Source: Larix sibirica
Lineage: Eukaryota > Streptophyta > Pinopsida > Pinales > Pinaceae
Direction of reading: 5' to 3'
DNA: 20,751 bases
Assembly: GCA_004151065.3 (NCBI GenBank)
Contig: NWUY0300063644.1
Location: 1-20,751 of the forward strand
The notes under the pieces are model-generated. The model did not search any database, was not told where the DNA came from, and worked only from the letters and a program-made list of their open reading frames with translations. This document shows, in pieces, positions 20,352 to 20,751 of the stretch. The translations under genes and the position numbers were made by a program. Positions within the stretch are counted from its first letter, which is position 1; every line of letters begins with the position of its first letter.

Positions 20352-20685
20352 TTTAACCATGATAATGCATTATGACCAACAAGATCATATGAAATGATCG
20401 AGATACTTCATTGAACACGTACTAGAGCTACTTTTCTTTGTGTATAAACTTGAGACTTGTCTGCAAGCCTTTTAGCCCTCCACGGCTACTATGTTCCACA
20501 ACTGTCCTTAGTGCCTCTTTCCGCAGCTTGAAACTGTAATAACAATGGACCTGGAAACCATTTCTTTAGTAGGAAATTATAGCAGCATAACCCTACCCAA
20601 ATCAATAGCAAATGAAAAATACTCAAGGAAAACATGATCAATCCTTACCAGAGCCAAAACTTTGCCAGGTGCAGCCAAAAAGAAT

Positions 20686-20751
20686 TGTTGGACACAATGT
20701 TCACACTGAGGGGGGTGAATCAGTGTGAGGCCAATTTTCAATCATTTTCAA
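20686..20751 (+). mobile_element. Start of another LTR element (copia-like) inserted in the gypsy LTR, partial
   Basis: Homology to the left LTR stops at 20683, and at 20686 sequence begins TGTTGGACACAATGTTCACA, with the TGTTGG start typical of many Ty1/copia LTRs. It includes the inverted repeat CACACTGA...TCAGTGTG around a G-rich loop, a motif I associate with some plant copia LTR ends. The five bases before it (20681-20685, agaat) would be the left target-site copy. Only 66 bases are visible, so family and orientation are unproven. Confidence 0.5.

Larger units (their letters stand above)
8039..20683 (-). mobile_element. Long Ty3/gypsy LTR retrotransposon, OTA (Ogre/Tat/Athila)-like, defective
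   Basis: Two direct repeats of about 1.5 kb (8039-9591 and 19191-20683) flank about 9.6 kb that reads on the - strand as primer-binding site, gag, protease, reverse transcriptase, RNase H, integrase, spacer, third ORF and polypurine tract. The order RT-RNase H-integrase defines Ty3/gypsy. A tRNA-Asp primer site, absence of a chromodomain after integrase, and an extra ORF after integrase point to the non-chromoviral OTA lineage, closest in layout to Athila. LTR divergence is about 10% in two stretches counted by eye, indicating an old insertion. All ORFs are broken. The 5 bases at 8034-8038 (tcttt) would be one copy of the target duplication, but the matching side is not visible because a second element interrupts the right LTR. 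Confidence 0.9.
19191..20683 (-). repeat. 5' LTR of the gypsy element (right copy), outer end missing
   Basis: It begins TGACGAG three bases from the primer site and aligns with the left LTR down to 20683 (ccaaaaaga). The outermost 77 bases present in the left copy are replaced by unrelated sequence starting TGTTGG. As the 5' LTR it would hold the promoter, so the broken outer end removes the start of U3. The two copies differ at about 12 of 115 positions near 19855-19970 by eye. Confidence 0.88.

Overview
This is a stretch of nuclear plant genome, AT-rich and dominated by decayed, nested retroelements around the 3' end of one host gene. Plant origin is supported by a plant-type Ty3/gypsy element primed by tRNA-Asp, plant-like LINE debris and a split WD40 gene. 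The repeat density, and a second element starting with a Ty1/copia-like terminus, fit a large genome such as a gymnosperm, but the sequence alone does not prove that.

Layout, left to right. Positions 1-3340 have no recognisable gene; about 545-1950 holds short GC-rich palindromes recurring roughly every 90 bp in AT-rich DNA. After a 2-base N gap (3341-3342) comes a 5'-truncated, frameshifted LINE 3' end with an oligo-A tail (3343-3817). From 4913 to 5509, on the + strand, lie the last three exons of a WD40 gene resembling the AAMP family; its upstream exons are not in the window, so the LINE probably sits in its intron. Positions 5919-6989 form an old LTR on the - strand, with termini TGTAA...TTACA, preceded by the decayed end of an internal region rich in coiled-coil codons (6990-8038).

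That remnant is interrupted at 8039 by a long Ty3/gypsy element on the - strand (8039-20683, about 12.6 kb). Its order in reading direction is: 5' LTR (19191-20683), tRNA-Asp primer site (19168-19187), gag, protease, reverse transcriptase, RNase H, integrase without chromodomain, a 1.3 kb spacer with a 46-bp hairpin-forming tandem repeat and a purine tract, a long third ORF in the position env-like genes occupy in Athila-type elements, polypurine tract (9592-9608), and 3' LTR (8039-9591). The element is dead: more than a dozen stops, several frameshifts, and loss of an integrase catalytic Asp. Nearly all stops can be explained by C-to-T change at CAG, CAA or CGA codons. Its 5' LTR is itself broken at about 20684, where a new element starting TGTTGG begins and runs off the window.

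The least explained parts are the third ORF (about 790 codons, coiled coil, no evident membrane anchor), the 46-bp repeat, the coiled-coil remnant, and the quasi-periodic palindromes near the left edge.
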